Source: Lachnospiraceae bacterium (GTDB lineage: Bacteria > Bacillota > Clostridia > Lachnospirales > Lachnospiraceae). From it: DNA of 64,000 bases. A program made the position numbers and the translations under genes. Below, piece after piece: positions 63,869-64,000 of this stretch (its first letter is position 1; each line of letters starts with the position of its first letter). The notes under the pieces were generated by a model that was not told where the DNA came from, made no database searches, and was given only the letters and a program-made list of their open reading frames with translations. The DNA is taken from contig JAJQCZ010000025.1 in the NCBI GenBank assembly GCA_021202465.1, positions 1 to 64,000 of the forward strand, in the 5' to 3' direction.

Positions 63869-64000
63869 TCACAGCAGCCCCAGATTTTTTAAGAGGAAGA
63901 TCCAGAAGAACAGCGTGACAACAGAGAGCATGGTGCTCATCACCACCTCCACTCCCGCCAGATCAGCGTCGCCGCCCAGCTGCTGCGCCATGGCATAAGA
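63869..64000 (-). CDS. C-terminal end of a second AEC family transporter (partial)
   Basis: The window ends inside this gene. The visible 43 residues (SYAMAQQLGGDADLAG..., ending FLLKNLGLL) are like the last membrane segments of AEC transporters, including the AYAMAQQ-GGD start of the penultimate segment. It is too short for the sequencing of a full ORF. It lies upstream of, and on the same strand as, the ComB-like gene with 150 bp between. A weak hairpin (AACCGC / GCGGTT, 63749-63764) lies in that gap. Confidence 0.75.
   Translation of the reverse strand, partial: SYAMAQQLGGDADLAGVEVVMSTMLSVVTLFFWIFLLKNLGLL

Overview
The window looks like a GC-rich chromosome segment from a Gram-positive anaerobe of the class Clostridia, most likely a gut-type Lachnospiraceae. 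Evidence: a large Bacillus/Clostridium-type SRP RNA with an Alu domain, dnaX-ybaB-recR synteny, two [FeFe]-hydrogenases, NADP-type glutamate dehydrogenase, fibronectin-rich wall proteins with VanW and L,D-transpeptidase domains, strong AGGAGG ribosome sites, and sigma-A promoters of the TTGACA-17-TATAAT type. No mobile element with a transposase, no prophage, no CRISPR array and no tRNA was seen. Nearly everything is chromosomal housekeeping plus a few accessory loci.

Layout. 1-182: a strong leftward promoter that probably feeds an rRNA operon outside the window. 183-6260 (all minus): SRP RNA, dnaX, ybaB, recR, a TPR/degenerate AAA protein and a CvpA-like protein. 6356-14294: a coiled-coil membrane protein, a voltage-sensor-type K+ channel, pgi, MTA/SAH nucleosidase, a TSCPD protein and murG. 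14304-14507: a 204-bp element with inverted ends and several internal hairpins. 14579-19755: lipoprotein, HIT protein, secDF, degV, Rrf2 regulator. 19857-30472: envelope island with a Fn3/L,D-transpeptidase, a GT2 glycosyltransferase, a polyprenyl glycosylphosphotransferase, a very large Fn3/NlpC-like protein carrying an exact 852-bp tandem duplication, and a VanW protein. 30627-37988: zinc-ribbon membrane protein, a group-B-like [FeFe]-hydrogenase, a second [FeFe]-hydrogenase translationally coupled to a GltD-like flavoprotein that has a NuoF-type Fe-S domain at its front, and gdhA. 38578-42593: pheST and a thioesterase. 42703-50243 (minus): SNF2 helicase, comF, recD2, mreB. 50508-60576 (minus): GtrA-like protein, cytoplasmic GH3, lipoprotein, small membrane protein, a membrane-anchored GH3 with reversed domain order, and upstream a GHKL/LytTR two-component system whose response regulator is frameshifted. 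60764-64000 (minus): PF06541-type membrane protein, AEC transporter, ComB-like phosphatase, and the end of a second AEC transporter.

How the parts may work together. (a) The hydrogenase operon has a near-consensus promoter whose start region is covered by an 11+3+11 nt palindrome, so it is probably repressor-controlled; its gene content (HydA with a GltD-type NAD(P)/FAD subunit, beside gdhA) suggests a link between H2, NAD(P)H and nitrogen metabolism. (b) The GH3 operon starts from an extended -10 promoter with no good -35, preceded by two direct repeats that match the LytTR-family binding consensus. With the LytTR/GHKL pair directly upstream, this looks like a self-contained, signal-controlled glycan-processing locus and is the best candidate here for a poorly described system. 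All functional statements are from reading the sequence; no database search was run.
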